NCBI GenBank assembly: GCA_033239005.1
Contig: BSQZ01000021.1
Coordinates: 9,133,516 to 9,197,515 of the forward strand
DNA from: Lamellibrachia satsuma
Taxonomy: Eukaryota > Annelida > Polychaeta > Sabellida > Siboglinidae
Direction of reading: 5' to 3'
DNA length: 64,000 nucleotides
Shown here: positions 29,528 through 42,467 of the stretch, one piece after another
How positions within the stretch are numbered: the first letter of the stretch is position 1
How the letters are laid out: every line of letters starts with the position of its first letter
The notes under the pieces: generated by a model
Told to the model about the DNA's origin: nothing
The model's input: only the letters and a program-made list of their open reading frames with translations
The model's database searches: none
Program-made: the position numbers and the translations under genes

Positions 29528-32500
29528 GTGAGTTGTGTACAAATGCAATAACAAACAGTGTATATGCTATCGCACGCTAGATGTTTGGTGTATCTGGATA
29601 ATGTTGTTGTTTGTATTAGTTTCCAAATACACGTTGTAATTGCATGTTCGGGAAAATGACGTGTCGACGAACAGCCGATCTAACTCTGACATGTTCATGG
29701 ACGTTGAAACCCTGACCCCTTTTTAAGTGTTAGAGTATACGTTATCCTAGTTTCCGTTGCTTTCTTCGCAAAAGTAGTGTACGCGAACACAAGAACCATT
29801 ATTTTTACACCAAACTCGAAAGTTCGTGGCCTTTAAAACCCGTGAGACATCACCAGTTAATTACAATTTACAGGCTGCCCCCCCCCGCAACATCACGTAC
29901 TTGTGATAAGGCCAGTTTTTACAGTTTGAGTGAACTTAAATGGTACAACGACTCAGTTAGTTTGGTGCTCGTCTCACGAGATACTAGGTTCGAGACTTTG
30001 AACCCTATAAAATTGAGTACAATTCATCTAGCACAAGCTAGGCCTGTATGCGTATGGGAAGGAAACTATAGGAAACTTCACAGATGAGACACTATTTATT
30101 TCCACCAAATAAACTTGAAAAGGGTGTATTCTCTTCTTCAATCTGCCGCTTTAGTGCTGAAATCTACCGCCAAGCCGTAATTTCATGGGTAAAAAGTTAA
30201 TTGTACTCATTTCGAATCCAAACATACCAACACGTCACATAGAAGATGCACCAAAATTAAGTAAGTGTACCATAAAATTTATAAACAGTTCACATCTTGA
30301 AAAGCGATAGATCTACCGCATTTTGTGCAATGTTACTTATCACCTCTGTACTGGCAATGTATTTGTGTGCCCCTCCCATGCCCCACGCCCCCCCCTCCTG
30401 TCATGTGTGTATCACAGATAACCTAACATGATTCAGGTCATGGAGACCAAGGCCTCTTCTCCAAGTTACACCAGTCTGTTGTGCAAGGGTTGCCACGGGA
30501 ACAGGTGGACTGGAGAAGGTTGGTTTTATTACCATATATAGTTATGATTCTAACGATTTGTTATGTCAAAATCATGTCAACTAGAAATGCTAAATGTACA
30601 TCTGTCTCTGTCTGTGTTTTCCTGTCATATTTTTTATGATTTATTAACTATTGTAAGTATTGTGACAATATTAAAAAAAATTATTTATTAATGATAAACA
30701 TTTATTAAATATGAATTTCTCACGATTTGAGTTGCTTCGTACAATTTTCTATAACACACTTTTTGACTTATGCCAATGTCACCTAGAATACTGAACTTTA
30801 CATGAATTTTACGTATACAAACAACAACAGCTGTACACTGTATTGGCACCATTGCTATGTTTTGTTTCAGTAATAGTCCAGTTCCTTGGGTTGCATCACA
30901 TTATATTACTTGCAATTTGTTGCATGCAGAATGCACAAAATATGACATGCTATGATAAAAGTCAAATGAAATGTATGAAGGCTTAATGACTCTTGCACCA
31001 CTGTTGACAGATCGTATGGTAGAACTCCTCGGACAGTGAAGACCGAGGCCAGTTTTGTTCCATTCAATCCAGATATTCTCATAGGCGATGAAGAGTGGAC
31101 ATTACTTGGTCGCCCTTTCTTCCACACATACTGGACAGATTGTGTATGTTACCTTTATGATCTTAAAGTATGCATATTTGGCATGCTATGCCTTACAAAA
31201 CAAAGTTGGTTATAGTTATTAGAAATCTGGCAATTGGTTAAACTAAATGCAATAATAAAATGTTTCCCTAATAGAATTCTGTGTATTTTGACTTTGAGAC
31301 AAATCAAAATAAAAAATAACTTTAAAAATTTGCTCATTTTATGCAAAATACTGGGGGGGTCATGATATTCATGAATAAACCATGGTGGTTTTTGTCAAAA
31401 TATAGATATACTTCGCACAGTTTATTCGGGCATGATTAATTTTAGTTGTAATTATTTAGTAATTCCAAAACATCTACAAATATCCTTGAATGGATAGATG
31501 ATCCGGTTTCTTGGTTATTAATATTAGACATAATTACCTCTCAAGAAACTGAAGTGTTCTATCTGTATATTTCAACTGCATCCCGCAGTCTTCTTCAGCA
31601 GACTGAAGTTATACCATGACCAATGTCATGTGACACAAGCTGGCGCAGGACTGGTGGGAGCTCCTGGCCAATGTCTCGGTTCAGCGTAGGTTTCTCTCTG
31701 TGGATGTTAATCGCCTCCTTTATTTTTGCTAGTTCTCCTCATGGTCTAGAATTTTAACGTCCTGCAGTCTGCTGAAGAAGATTGCAGGATGCAGTTGATA
31801 TATACAGGTAGAACAAGTTTCTTGAGAGGTAATTGTGTTTAATATCTACAAATACGGTTGTTACAACATTCATTTTGTTTCATTTGTGGAGTTTTATGCT
31901 GCTGAATCTTTGTAACAGAAAAGCAATAATGAATAATATTTAAATATCCAGAAATTTAAATACTTATCACATTGCTTTATGTATGTTTACATTTTTCTGT
32001 ATTGCAGGACATAGACACATATAAGTCAGTAGTGAAGGATGAGATTGCAGAATGGTTGTCGGTACTCAAGAGTAAAGACAGCACTGATTGGATGATAATT
32101 GTTGTTGTGTATGATGAGAACAAAGTAAAGACTAAGCTACTACGATCATCAGTCTTTGATAAGATCAAAACTGACTTCTGTAGCAAACAGCCAGACAGGT
32201 AGGACTTTGTTGCATGCGTCTTCGCAAGCCAGTAGTAGTGTTACTACTAACACTGGCATATATCCTACACAATGTATGGACATGCGCCAAATCATTTGTA
32301 CTTTGTCACCTTGCTTTGTTAGTCGGTTGTGATTGTGGAAACTGGGTTCAACCAACCCAACATCAAAGAGCAATTTAAGGAAATTAATGCATATCTGTAT
32401 CCATCTGTCCATTGTACAGTTTGCATATTTAATTGAATTGCTCTTTGTGGGAAACACAGGGAGATTTGTAAAAGTATTGCTCTTTCTGGGAACCACAGAG

Positions 32501-35500
32501 AGATTTGTAAAAGTATTGCTCTTTGTGGGAACCACAGGGAGATTTGTAAAAGTATTGCTCTTTGTGGGAACCACAGGGAGATTTGTAAAAGTATTGCTCT
32601 TTGTGGGAACCACAGGGAGATTTGTAAAAGTATTGCTCTTTGTGGGAACCACAGGGAGATTTGTAAAAGTATTGCTCTTTGTGGGAACCACAGGGAGATT
32701 TGTAAAAGTATTGCTCTTTGTGGGAACCACAGGGAGATTTGTAAAAGTATTACTCTTTGTGGGAACCACAGGGAGATTTGTAAAAGTATTGCTCTTTGTG
32801 GGAACCACAGGGAGATTTGTAAAAGTATTGCTCTTTGTGGGAACCACAGGGAGATTTGTAAAAGTATTGCTCTTTGTGGGAACCACAGGGAGATTTGTAA
32901 AAGTATTGCTCTTTGTGGGAACCACAGGGAGATTTGTAAAAGTATTGCTCTTTGTGGGAACCACAGGGAGATTTGTAAAAGTATTGCTCTTTGTGGGAAC
33001 CACAGGGAGATTTGTAAAAGTATTACTCTTTGTGGGAACCACATGGGGGTTAATAACTTGTAAAAGTTTTGCTTAATGCAGCAGTTGACAAATACATGTT
33101 TCAATGGGTCGTTATGACAGGGAAATTAATGTACTCGACAGTCCCTGGCTTGACAGGCACAGGGGAACTGATGTACTCTGCAGTCCCTGGCTTGACAGGC
33201 ACAGGGGTACTGATGTACTCTGCAGTCCCTGGCTTGACAGGCACAGGGGTACTGATGTACTCTGCAGTCCCTGGCTTGACAGGCACAGGGGAACTGATGT
33301 ACTCTGCAGTCCCTGGCTTGACAGGCACAGGGGAACTGATGTACTCTGCAGTCCCTGGCTTGACAGGCACAGGGGAACTGATGTACTCTGCAGTCCCTGG
33401 CTTGACAGGCACAGGGGAACTGATGTACTCTGCAGTCCCTGGCTTGACAGGCACAGGGGAACTGATGTACTCTGCAGTCCCTGGCTTGACAGGCACAGGG
33501 GAACTGATGTACTCTGCAGTCCCTGGCTTGACAGGCACAGGGGAACTGATGTACTCTGCAGTCCCTGGCTTGACAGGCACAGGGGTACTGATGTACTCTG
33601 CAGTCCCTGGCTTGACAGGCACAGGGGAACTGATGTACTCTGCAGTCCCTGGCTTGACAGGCACAGGGGAACTGATGTACTCTGCAGTCCCTGGCTTGAC
33701 AGGCACAGGGGAACTGATGTACTCTGCAGTCCCTGGCTTGACAGGCACAGGGGTACTGATGTACTCTGCAGTCCCTGGCTTGACAGGCACAGGGGTACTG
33801 ATGTACTCTGCAGTCCCTGGCTTGACAGGCACAGGGGTACTGATGTACTCTGCAGTCCCTGGCTTGACAGGCACAGGGGAACTGATGTACTCCGCAGTCC
33901 CTGGCTTGACAGGCACAGGGGTACTGATGTACTCCGCAGTCCCTGGCTTGACAGGCACAGGGGAACTGATGTACTCCGCAGTCCCTGGCTTGACAGGCAC
34001 AGGGGTACTGATGTACTCCGCAGTCCCTGGCTTGACAGGCACAGGGGTACTGATGTACTCTGCAGTCCCTGGCTTGACAGGCACAGGGGAACTGATGTAC
34101 TCCGCAATCCCTGGCTTGACAGGCACAGGGGTACTGATGTACTCTGCAGTACCTGGCTTGACAGGCACAGGGGTACTGATGTACTCCGCAGTCCCTGGCT
34201 TCACAGGCACAGGGGTACTGATGTACTCCGCAGTACCTGGCTTCACAGGCACAGGGGTACTGATGTACTCCGCAGTCCCTGGCTTCACAGGCACAGCATT
34301 TGTTATCCACAAGAAAAGCTAAATAATGTCCAGGAAGGTCAAATTGTTGGGCCAAGAGAACATGGTGTTGTGCTGCGTAATAATTATTTTCTTTTCTTAA
34401 GATATGTTGTATAATATATATTGTTCTAACAAAGTTTATGTTGTTATTTATAGAACTATATGTCATGTATGTTGCTGAATTTTTTATGAGCAGGACAGCA
34501 CTTTTGGTAGGATTTTTTCAGGTATGATTTGTTATATGAAAAAAATACAGCAATTTATTGTAATTGATGTAATTGTTGCAATGATAGAAAATAAATATTT
34601 TACACTTACAACATAATTTTAAAAACAGAATCAGTTACAAATACAGCATTTTGTATGCACATCGAAATAACATCTACACAAAAACCTACATAACATATTC
34701 AACCCATTAAGTGTATATCCCCTTTTTTAATCAGTAGGATCCATAATTATTGACTAGTGTGGAACAACTGAGTGTCGCCCTATTGTGTTAAACAGTGGCA
34801 CCACTTTTCAGTTGTTCTACACTAATGACCACATGACACCTCTAGTGTTAAACAGTTACATTATTGTCTTAAGAAACAAATTTTGGTGTACGCTTATAAG
34901 AACAGATTCCTTGACATTTTTCCATGGCCAAATTTTTTTTCAGGCATATTGTGTGCTTGTTATGTTGTCTTGTTATGTTGTCTTGTTTGCAATGTAAGCA
35001 TACTCCTTATACAAACAGCATTTTGTCTGTAAACAATTACAGTTATGTAATTAGAGCCAGTCCTGGTTACAACCACTGCAAACAATTATAGTTATGTAAT
35101 TGGAGCCAGGACACACGCAACTGACATCATAATCTGGGTGGTTGTCATAGGTGTTCCCTGTTGCTGGACCCCCTCAAGGCCGACCTCAAGAGTGGGGAGT
35201 TTTGGTGTCAGGTGTTGGCCAGGATGCGTCAACTGCTGCTGGAGGCCTATACCAAGTGTGTGAGTCGCTTTGAGGACCATATGCGTGCAGAACGCGAGCG
35301 CCGCACGGAGACTGGCTGGAGTTTCAACAGTTACTTCATGCTTCAGGTAACACGTGCGCGAGACACGTCATGCAGCAGGTTGTGTGTACAAATGTACAGA
35401 TTCGATTTGATCATTTTTATTGTAAAATTATGTTGTACAGTATAAATCGTATCCATTCCAACATTTTCATCAAATGTTTTTAGTGAACCACAGTTTTTTA

Positions 35501-37436
35501 ACTATAGCACATTGAGCAATCATGATGTTAGAGTCGATATCATTTATACTATATGAAGTGATTTCATGATAAATATGACCACATTTGTTACCTTAATGCA
35601 CGAGAACGTATTGGGAACCATATTGAAAGGCACAAGTTGCTCCGGTTCAGCAGGACATGTTCCTTCAAATTGTAGTCAGATTCAAGAAGTTGTAGTTTTC
35701 GCTGTCGATTCATTGAAATGTAGACTAAGATGAAGAGACGATGGAGACTGTCGTGTTTATTCTTGCAGGAGGAACTTGCCTTCATGTTTGAGATGCTGGG
35801 GTTGTTTGAAGACGCCCTTGTACAGTATGATGAACTTGATGCTCTCTTTACCCAGTTTGTCCTCAATCATGCAGTCGGAGGTAGGTAGATTCTAAGTTTG
35901 ATTATCCGAACGGTTTTTTGTATAATTTATGGAGGAATATCTGTGTAACAAAGTTAGTTGCAGAAGACCTGTTTCCAAACAATTCATATTTTTTCTCTCT
36001 AAGTGATGACATTGTCACTCGGGGATGACATTTAATATGATTGCAATGCTTGAGCTATTCAGTTAATGGTCTTGATAAAGTAATGTTGCTGACAATAGCC
36101 ACACAGGCACTGGCTATGCCTTCATTGCCTTGACAGAATACGCATCATTGTGCCCCCAGTAGGTTGGTAGTTGTTGACCTTTTAGTCCTCAAGTCATCAT
36201 GGTGCCCCCGGTAGCTTGGTAGTTGTTGGCCCTTTAGTCCTCAAGTCATCATGGTGCCCCCAGTAGGTTGGTAGTTGTTGACCCTTTAGTCCTCAAGTCA
36301 TCATGGTGCCCATAGTAGGTTGGTAGTTGTTGACCTTTTAGTCCTCAAGTCATCATGGTGCCCCCAGTAGGTTGGTAGTTGTTGGCCCTTTAGTCCTCAA
36401 GTCATCATGGTGCCCATAGTAGGTTGGTAGTTGTTGACCTTTTAGTCCTCAAGTCATCATGGTGCCCATAGTAGGTTGGTAGTTGTTGACCTTTTAGTCC
36501 TCAAGTCATCATGGTGCCCCCAGTAGGTTGGTAGTTGTTGACCCTTTAGTCCTCAAGTCATCATGGTGCCCGCAGTAGGTTGGTAGTTGTTGACCCTTTA
36601 GTCCTCAAGTCATCATGGTGCCCATAGTAGGTTGGTAGTTGTTGACCCTTTAGTCCTCAAGTCATCATGGTGCCCCCAGTAGGTTGGTAGTTGTTGACCC
36701 TTTAGTCCTCAAGTCATCATGGTGCCCCCAGTAGGTTGGTAGTTGTTGACCCTTTTAGTCCTCAAGTCATCATGGTGCCCCCAGTAGGTTGGTAGTTGTT
36801 GACCCTTTAGTCCTCAAGTCATCATGGTGCCCGCAGTAGGTTGGTAGTTGTTGACCCTTTAGTCCTCAAGTCATCATGGTGCCCGCAGTAGGTTGGTAGT
36901 TGTTGACCCTTTAGTCCTCAAGTCATCATGGTGCCCCCAGTAGGTTGGTAGTTGTTGACCCTTTAGTCCTCAAGTCATCATGGTGCCCCCAGTAGGTTGG
37001 TAGTTGTTGACCCTTTAGTCCTCAAGTCATCATGGTGCCCGCAGTAGGTTGGTAGTTGTTGACCCTTTAGTCCTCAAGTCATCATGGTGTCCCCAGTAGG
37101 TTGGTAGTTGTTGACCTTTAGTCCTCAAGTCATCATGGTGCCCCCAGTAGGTTGGTAGTTGTTGACCCTTTAGTCCTCAAGTCATCGTGGTGTCCCCAGT
37201 AGGTTGGTAGTTGTTGACCTTTTAGTCCTCAAGTCATCGTGGTGCCCCCAGTAGGTTGGTAGTTGTTGACCCTTTAGTCCTCAAGTCATCATGGTGCCCC
37301 CAGTAGGTTGGTAGTTGTTGAACATTTACTATCATCTTCATTAGGCCTTTTAATTCTGCCAACATTTTGGAATGTTTCCTGTATTTTGCCGTCATTATTA
37401 TTATTATCATTATTATTATTATCATTATTATTATTA

Positions 37437-37486
<50 letters not shown>

Positions 37487-40400
37487 TTGGAATGTTTCCT
37501 GTTTTGCCATCATTATTGTTAAAGCTTCATCCTCAGTTTCTGATTTCATTGATCTTATGTCAGACCCATTTTGCAAGAGTATAGACTAGTGACATGCTCA
37601 CTCATTTGTGCAAAATGATGTTATTTAGTTTTGATGAAATCATTGGATAATCTGTTAAATTAGTTTTAGTCTAAACCGAACCAAAAATGGCAAATATGAC
37701 AAAGTAGTTTGTGTTGCAAATATGGCAACAAGTTACCTGATCAAGCATTAAAACCAATTGCGATGATTCTAGCAGAAGGATGCATTTTTTAATAAACCGA
37801 CTGCACATATCACTTAAACTGTACACACATCACTTATGCTATTTGAAAATCAATGAACCCAATTCGTGATAGGCTAAATGAATCGACAATGCATCAGTGA
37901 AGTTATTGCTGTGTTCAGCTTCAGCGGCATGGATTATGACAATGCTAGCAAACCACTGCAGTAAATGGGACGGAATCTGTCTCGCTCAGCCAATCAACAC
38001 GGACAAGCGGGCCGCCATTCGCAAAAACGAGGCATCACTGCTCGAGTTCCGTAACTACCTGTTCTCGCGTCAGTGCACGCTTCTCTTCCTCCTCTCACGG
38101 CCAGGAGAGGTCGCGCAGAGGTCAATCGTGTTCATGCATAACTGTGTCCAGGAACTCAGCAGTTTGAAGGTTAGTGACACGTCAAGTGGTGTCTTGTGTG
38201 TCAGTGGCATCTTTTCAGGGTTGATACGATGCTTTGAAAGTATTGAAAATCCTTGAATTTCATTGGTCCTAATTTTAGGCCTTGAAAAGCCTTGAGTTTC
38301 GGTTGTGTCAATTTATTTAATTATTATTGCATCATGATCTGCAGTGTAAAAATAACTGTGCTTGTGGGAAAAAGACATCAATAATAATAAGTGACAAAAC
38401 AGTGAATCCGATATCATTATTCTTATGTAATGTTGTTGTTTTTTTGCCATTCAGTTGTTTTGTGCAATTGTGTACCATAATAAACTATTAAATGGCGCCT
38501 TGATTTTTTATCTCGGTAGCCTTAAAAGTTTTGAAATGGCCTTGAATTTGATATCTCCCTCAGTGTATGGAACCTGTCTTTTGTGGGGTGCAGTGGCTCT
38601 GCATAAGCTTCAGCATATTTGTTCTTTCAAGTTTGCCTGTATCCTTCGGAATATACGCTAAAAGGTGTTGGTCCCTTCAAACTGGTGTCTACGCTGGGGA
38701 AGTAAACGATCCCACTGAGGGTAAATGTGTTGCATGTTATGGACTTCGTCGCTCAACCTCATGAGTATGTCAGTCAATTCTGCCAACCACCTCGCATGAG
38801 GACACGATTAAAATAATGAGTGACAGCATATGGTACTAATTTTTTACAGCTGAATGAACTGGGGCGACGTGGGGTGAACTAAATTGCTATAGCATCAAAA
38901 CAGCAGCAAGAGGATTAGAATCCTGGTACCCAGAGTTGAAAAAAAATCATGATTTAAAATTTCTTTTAAATCTGGTATATAGACATTTATATAAATGTTT
39001 AGAATTTATAAACTATTTCAAACGTGTTCTATTCAAATTGATTTGGGTACTTGTCTTAACAGAGGGTACATGATTTTTGCTTATACAAAGACACGTGTGG
39101 TGTTTATAATATATTGTATACATGCATTATGTTTGTATGCATGTCTGATGTTTGTATACATATGTGTAGTGTTTGTACAGATGTGCATAGTGTTTGTACA
39201 TGTGTTTTGTTTGTACAAATGTGTTGTGTATGTACACATATATGATGTTTTTACATGTATACACATTCTGGTGTTTGTACACATGTCTAGTGTGTGTACA
39301 TATGTGTGGTGTTTGTACACACGTGTAGATTGAGATGGTCCCCGGAGCGAAAGAGTGTTGGATCTTCCTCAGCTGCATGGAGGTGCTCAAGAAATGTGAA
39401 CTGTTCAGTAAACACGGCAAGATGGAGGTCTACTCCCTGCACACAGCCAGTCTGTGGGACTACGCCCGCACTAAGGTCAGTCTCAGGGACTACACCTGCA
39501 CTAAGGTCAGTCTCAGGGACTACACCTGCACTAAGGTCAGTCTCAGGGACTACACCTGCACTAAGGTCCGTCTCAGGGACTACACCTGCACTAAGGTCAG
39601 TCTCGGGGACTACACCTGCATAAAGGTCAGCCTCAGGGACTACACCTGCATTAAGGTCAGTCTCAGGGACTACACCTGCACTAAGGTCAGTCTCGGGGAC
39701 TACACCCACACTAAGGTCAGTTTGAGGGACTATGCTAGCACCAAGGTCAGTTTCAGGGACTACGCCCACTCTTAGGTCGGTCTCAGGGAACGTGCCTGCA
39801 GCCCTGCACTAAGCTCAGTCTCTTGGACTTCGCCTGCACTAAGGTCAATCTGAGGGACTATGCCAGCACTAAGGTCTGTTTCAGGGGACTACGTCTGCAC
39901 TAAGGCCAGTCTCAGGGACTACGCCCACTCTAAGGTCAGTCTAAAGTTGGTCTCGGGGACCATGCCTGCACTAAGGTCAGTGAGAGGGACTAAACGTATT
40001 GAACAAGGAATGCACAGTCAGTTAGCAGTAGAATCAGGGTACCATATAGTTCCAAACAGGCGGGCAATGCATGGTTGTTGTATAAGCCACATTTACTGTG
40101 CTACTAAAAGAAATAGTGGATATTTCATCTAACAATTAATTATTATTAATTATCTCTTTTTTGGCACTGCAATGGTTTTTAATTTATGAAATAGCAAGAT
40201 AAATTTTATTTTTAATCATGTTAATTTATACACATGAACAATTTAGCAGGTGAGATCAGTGTACCCCCATATTACATCCCGAACCCACCTCACTTCGGTG
40301 CATTCTCCCATAGCTACACTGCATTGCGGAGGCCTGTTGTCTCCTCCCCTATGCCGAGCCTTCCTCCCACACCCAGTCAGTGCAGACCCACGACCTGCTG

Positions 40401-42398
40401 GAGGGAGCGATTCCGACCAAGAGTTTCCGGGAGACAGGCAAGTCCCAGGTGGTGGCGCTAGTGGTGTTGGGTTGTCACTAACTGGCTTTTTCAGTGGCGA
40501 GGGTGAAGTTTCTGGTTGTTGGCATGTGCTACCCTCTCTTTACACACAGGTTCTGTAAGAGTTTGATGATAAGGTGCTTCTGTCTGTGCTTGTGATATGA
40601 GTGACATACACTATAGGAAACATGACATACACTATAGGAAACATGACATACACTATAGGAGACATGACATACACTATAGGAAACATGACGTACACTATAG
40701 GAAACATGACGTGCATTATAGGAAACATGACGTACACTATAGGAAACATGACATACACTATAGGAAACATGACATACACTATAGGAAACATGACATACAC
40801 AATAGAAAACATGACATACACTATAGGAAACATGACATGAACTATAGGAAACATGACATGAACTATAGGAAACATGACATACACTATAGGAAACATGACA
40901 TACACTGCAGGAAACATGACATGCACAATAGGAAACGTGACATGAACTATAGGAAATGTGACATGCACTATAAGAAACATAACATACACTATAGGAAACA
41001 TGACATACACTATAGGTAACATGACATACACTATAGGAAACATAACATACACTATAGGAAACATGACATACACTATAGGAAACATGACATACACAATAGA
41101 AAACATGACATACACTACAGGAAACATGACATACACTATAGGAAACATGACATACACTATAGGAAACATGACATACACTATAGGAAACATGACATACACT
41201 ATAGGAAACACATCAGATTAAAGGTCCCTTCTCCATTAAATTTGGCTCATCTTATTTCAGGCTCATTTTGTGATATAAAAAGAAACCTAAAGTATCCATC
41301 ACAACATGCTAGATCTTTTATACAAATTTATTTTCTTTTTTCGTGAAGGCATCGGGCCAACTATTAAGTGAATTTTACTGGATCTGGTCAAAATTCAGCG
41401 AAAAATGTGAAAAGTTGTCTAGCTCTGTAGCATATACTGTAGCATAAGGCTTTTCACAGTTTTGCAAGTTATCTAATGATCAAAGTCAGTTATTTCTATG
41501 ATTTTAACAGAAGTATTAATAAACTGACTGCTTGTTTTACTTAAACTATTCCCACACTATTTATTTGAACAGCAACGAACCTGATTTGCAATGAGCTAAA
41601 TAAATTCAGGAGAGAGTGTTATGGGACGATCCCAAAAAAAACGATGTGAAAACAAATATTTGTTTTACAAAATTGGCTGGCAATTGTGCCTATTTAAAAT
41701 GAATGCGTTTCAGTGATTGAACGTTGTGTGACACGCAATGAGGGCACATGTGGCTGTCTGCTTTCTACGTAGATCTGTCAGCTGGGACAACTGTGTGGCT
41801 TGTTGCCCGACATACTGACTCAGTCATGCCATCTAGAGCTGGTGGTGGAACTAATGTGTGGCCTGTCGGACGAGAGGGAAGGTGGGAACTCACGGCATGA
41901 CTCCTGCAGCTTCTGTTGTCTGTCCTGTCTTTCTGTGTGCTGAGTGTTGGCTTCGTTGATCTAAGATAGGTACTGGTGGTTGTGTACTGAATGTGTGGCT
42001 GAAGTACTGGTGTAGGGTATGGTCAGTGTTTTGTGTGGTCAGTGTGTTGTATTGTTAATGTGTCATATGTGTTGTATACACACACACACACACACGCACA
42101 TGCACACGCACACACAGACACACACAGCACACACAGACACACATCTATGTATATATTTTAGTGCCCTGCGCGGGCCTAGAATTTGATCCCAAGCCCAGCC
42201 TGCAATTAACAGTTAGAGTCCAGGCCCGGCCCAGGCCCGCAATAATTTTTCAAGCCTGGCCCAGCCCAGGCCCGCAAACTAGAATTCGGGCCCGGCCCAG
42301 GCCCGACCCAGACTGTGAATATTTGGCCCAGGCCTGGCAAGCCCGCGTCCCGCTAAGTTTAGAGAAGATAAAGCTATAATCTTACAACAAAGATGAAA

Positions 42399-42467
<69 letters not shown>

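Noticed and set aside
32149..33104. Open frames of 247-297 residues on both strands
   Set aside because: Artefact of the 39-bp minisatellite.
33101..34466. Open frames of 330-446 residues on both strands
   Set aside because: They are translations of a 42-bp tandem repeat with no stop in several frames; the region is an intron of TRAPPC10.
36147..37322. CRISPR-like regular repeats
   Set aside because: There are no unique spacers between units, no cas genes, and the context is a eukaryotic intron; it is a minisatellite.
40540..41221. Open frames with IVYVMFP or MTYTIGN repeats
   Set aside because: Artefact of the 21-bp minisatellite.
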